A stretch of DNA of 64,000 nt from Pseudoxanthomonas yeongjuensis (GTDB lineage Bacteria > Pseudomonadota > Gammaproteobacteria > Xanthomonadales > Xanthomonadaceae): the NCBI RefSeq assembly GCF_010093345.1, contig NZ_PDWT01000001.1, positions 310,001 to 374,000 of the forward strand. The letters are read 5' to 3'. The notes under the pieces are model-generated. The model was not told where the DNA came from. It saw nothing but the letters and a program-made list of their open reading frames with translations, and made no database searches. A program made the translations under genes and the position numbers. Position 1 is the stretch's first letter, and every line of letters begins with the position of its first letter. Positions 62,526 through 64,000 of this stretch are shown here, piece after piece.

Positions 62526-63368
62526 ATGATGCCCATCAACCTCCGTGGGGACGGAATGAACGGACTGAAGAATGTACGCAACCGCCGCGATGATACGTTG
62601 ACGCGGGTGGGGTGGGATCGGCTGGAGACGATGCTGGCTGATTACTATCGGGCGCAAGGCTGGAGTGTTGACCATGTCGGCACTGGTAGTGGCCGCACCC
62701 GGTTCGATGGCGGCATCGACCTGAAACTGCGCAAGGACGGCGAGTACGTCCTGGTCCAATGCAAGCACTGGAACGCCAAGCAGGTCACCCACAACGCCGT
62801 GCACGAACTGCTCGGCATCAAGGTCAACGAGAACGCCACCGGCGCCATCGTCGTTACCAGTGGCGAGTTCACCCAGGCTGCCAAAGAAGCCGCTACGCGC
62901 CTGGGTCACGTCCAGCTCATTGATGGCGATGCGCTGCGTGCCATGCTCGGCCCGCAACTGGAAGGCATGGCATCGACTATGCCGCCGCCGCTGCCGCGCG
63001 CCTCAACACACTACCGTAACCGCAAAAGAAAACCACCCGCCGACCGTGGTCCATTGCTAGTTGGCGCTCTGATCGGTGCTCCATTGGTTTGTTACGCTGT
63101 GTACCGCCTGCTCACCTTTCCTTTCTTTAGTCATCGGATCGAAGTCGATCTTCCGCAGCGTGTCCAACCCGTTGCCCAGTCACCAAAGACAGCCCGCGTC
63201 CCTGTGGAGAAGCCCGCGATCAGTCCTACGACCGAGCAATCGCCGGTCCTCGAAAAGGGAATGACTGGCGCTGAGCTCGAAGAATGGAAGCGCAAGAACG
63301 ATGAGTCCATGCGTATCCTGGAAGAGAACGACAAGCGGGACCAGGAACAGGCGGATTCCGAACGATGA
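62526..63368 (+). CDS. Membrane-anchored Mrr-type restriction endonuclease-like protein
   Basis: A 280-residue protein. The N-terminal part (about 30-150) is a PD-(D/E)xK nuclease of the Mrr group. GWDRLETMLADYYRAQGWSV leads to FDGGIDLKLRK and VLVQCKHWNAKQV, giving the catalytic Asp and Gln-x-Lys. VHELLGIKVNENATGAIVVTSGEFT follows. A membrane helix (LLVGALIGAPLVCYAVYRLL, about 178-197) and a charged coiled-coil tail come next. Mrr nucleases cut methylated or foreign DNA. The membrane segment suggests an anchored defence or stress protein. The start among ATG 62526, 62529 and 62556 is uncertain. Confidence 0.78.
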   Translation: MMPINLRGDGMNGLKNVRNRRDDTLTRVGWDRLETMLADYYRAQGWSVDHVGTGSGRTRFDGGIDLKLRKDGEYVLVQCKHWNAKQVTHNAVHELLGIKVNENATGAIVVTSGEFTQAAKEAATRLGHVQLIDGDALRAMLGPQLEGMASTMPPPLPRASTHYRNRKRKPPADRGPLLVGALIGAPLVCYAVYRLLTFPFFSHRIEVDLPQRVQPVAQSPKTARVPVEKPAISPTTEQSPVLEKGMTGAELEEWKRKNDESMRILEENDKRDQEQADSER

Positions 63369-63431
63369 GCGCGGAAGATCCCTATGCCGCACCCGGCGCG
63401 GCGGTCAGCGATCCTGCCGATCCTGCAAAAC

Positions 63432-63484
63432 AAAGGGGCCAGAGTGAATATCCGTTTGAATCAGATATTTCCTCTGGCCCCTTT
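63432..63484. mobile_element. Short inverted repeat resembling a REP/IS200-type end
   Basis: Perfect 13-base arms aaaggggccagag (63432-63444) and ctctggcccctt (63472-63484) flank 27 bases, including agtgaata. This resembles the ggggtcagagtgaat sequences that border REP-associated transposase units in related genomes. No transposase gene remains. A related half-site ggggtcagtgaa lies at 62357. Confidence 0.55.
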
Positions 63485-63523
63485 ATAGCGGTGTGGGGTC
63501 CGCCGCTTCCAGTGTGGAAGCAG

Positions 63524-63595
63524 TCACGAAGCGGTGCCACCCAGTTTTTCATGCGGACGCTCGCCGGCGAGGGTACTGACCGGCGAGCTTCGTGA
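63524..63595. repeat. Compound hairpin with interrupted stem
   Basis: tcacgaag (63524-63531) and ctcgccgg (63560-63567) pair with ccggcgag (63580-63587) and cttcgtga (63588-63595), so on one side the two arms are adjacent and on the other they are 28 bases apart. It lies just after the transposon-like repeat and may be part of the same relic. Confidence 0.55.
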
Positions 63596-63630
63596 TCAGA
63601 GCAACGAGCTGACAAAAGCAAACGTGGCGA

Positions 63631-64000
63631 TCAGAGCATGGCGTCCCGCGATTTCTCTGCACGCGCTGCGCCGATGGCGGTCTCCACCTTTTTCACTTCC
63701 TCGGGCGGCGGCAGCACGGCGGGCATTCCCAGGCTCTGGATCCACAGCTCGCGGCACCAGCCTTTGGTGTGATACAGGTGGTGATCCTCGTCTTCTTCGA
63801 CCTCGTCGAACGCGGCCTTGAGCGCTTTAGCGACCGTGTCGCTGGCCTCGTCGGCCACCCGGCCGATCAGCTCCCAGTTCGAGTGGTCCTTGGTTTCCGC
63901 AAGCACCACGCATTCGCACGCTACCAGCTCGGCTGCGGCAGGTTCCGCGTCTGCAATGGCCATCTCGATCGCCTGCACCAGTGCGGCGCCGTTGTGGGCC
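63631..64000 (-). CDS. Hypothetical, possibly ferritin-like protein (partial)
   Basis: An open frame on the minus strand that enters from the right edge (AHNGAALVQAIEM...) and ends at 63631 after about 122 residues. It is helical and acidic, with two stretches rich in His and Glu (CECVVLAETKDHSNWEL and EVEEDEDHHLYHTKGW). The pattern of paired Glu and His suggests a ferritin-like four-helix bundle, but no confident family can be named. The start codon lies outside the window. Confidence 0.6.
   Translation of the reverse strand, partial: AHNGAALVQAIEMAIADAEPAAAELVACECVVLAETKDHSNWELIGRVADEASDTVAKALKAAFDEVEEDEDHHLYHTKGWCRELWIQSLGMPAVLPPPEEVKKVETAIGAARAEKSRDAML

Larger units (their letters stand above)
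63365..63595 (+). pseudogene. Truncated gene start with unrelated continuation
   Basis: The ATG overlaps the Mrr gene stop (ATGA). The first 20 codons encode MSAEDPYAAPGAAVSDPADP, a common start of small xanthomonad membrane proteins. From about 63429 the sequence becomes a transposon-like inverted repeat and then unrelated bases, and no membrane segment follows. The frame closes at 63595. I read it as the 5' remnant of a gene that followed the Mrr gene in the same message. Confidence 0.6.

Overview
This window comes from a high-GC gammaproteobacterium, most likely of the family Lysobacteraceae (Xanthomonadaceae). The evidence is the compact hisG-D-C-BH-A-F-IE operon led by a TrpR/YerC-family gene, the fused isobutyryl-CoA mutase, the feoA-feoB-Cys-rich cluster, and many palindromic intergenic repeats of the 'gtaggagcg' and 'gtcattcccgc' types. 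The genus cannot be fixed from the sequence alone. There is no rRNA, CRISPR array, integrase or intact insertion sequence. Most of the window is core-like chromosome.

Layout. 1-1850: the end of an unidentified gene, a CynX/NimT-type transporter and a tRNA-Pro(CGG). 1985-5319: hisS and a large aromatic amino acid lyase with an extra internal segment. 5574-7385: a 7TM membrane diguanylate cyclase. 7552-15035: a promoter and operator, a TrpR-like regulator and the whole histidine biosynthesis operon, whose structural genes overlap or abut. 15167-20469: a secreted phosphoesterase, a YdeI-like protein, an aromatic-amino-acid-type exporter and the methionine salvage genes mtnC, mtnD and mtnB. 20553-25734: an APC permease, a Nudix hydrolase, and divergent serA and D-2-hydroxyglutarate dehydrogenase. 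26049-28198: a DUF2388/DUF4105 envelope pair. 28291-37721 (minus strand): EfpL, an SDR, GNAT, PAS-GGDEF-EAL, HMG-CoA lyase, a lipoprotein, MccA, VOC and methylglutaconyl-CoA hydratase. 37796-40197 (plus strand): feoA, feoB and a Cys-rich membrane protein. 40313-48559 (minus strand): a Zn-ribbon protein, bactofilin, a frameshifted SDR, MccB, two alanine-rich lipoproteins, thiolase, isovaleryl-CoA dehydrogenase and leucine dehydrogenase. 49257-60984 (plus strand): a TPR-sulfotransferase, TetR with an alpha/beta hydrolase, IcmF, a two-gene secreted pair, a DUF2058 protein and an M20-like hydrolase. 61191-64000: a more accessory segment with a Pvc16-like protein, a membrane protein, an Mrr-type nuclease with a membrane anchor, a truncated gene and transposon-like inverted repeats.

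How the genes work together. Between 32.9 and 48.6 kb lies an almost complete leucine catabolic route: leucine dehydrogenase, isovaleryl-CoA dehydrogenase, methylcrotonyl-CoA carboxylase alpha and beta, methylglutaconyl-CoA hydratase, HMG-CoA lyase and thiolase. It is split into two blocks by an iron-uptake cluster on the opposite strand. IcmF at 52.6 kb would handle branched-chain acyl-CoAs. The histidine genes sit beside hisS, a HAL-fold lyase and a possible regulator.

Most interesting signals. (1) A near-perfect TrpR-architecture operator overlaps the likely promoter of the TrpR-like/his operon. (2) The HAL-family lyase has about 65 residues where HutH has about 20. (3) An intergenic palindromic repeat lies in frame inside icmF and is translated as a linker. 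(4) The M20-like hydrolase has changes at canonical metal-ligand positions. (5) Two unlike alanine-rich lipoproteins sit in tandem, each with its own terminator. (6) The 61-63.6 kb segment combines an orphan Pvc16-like protein, an anchored Mrr nuclease and transposon-end-like relics. No wholly new system is proven here. Items 1, 2 and 6 are the best leads.
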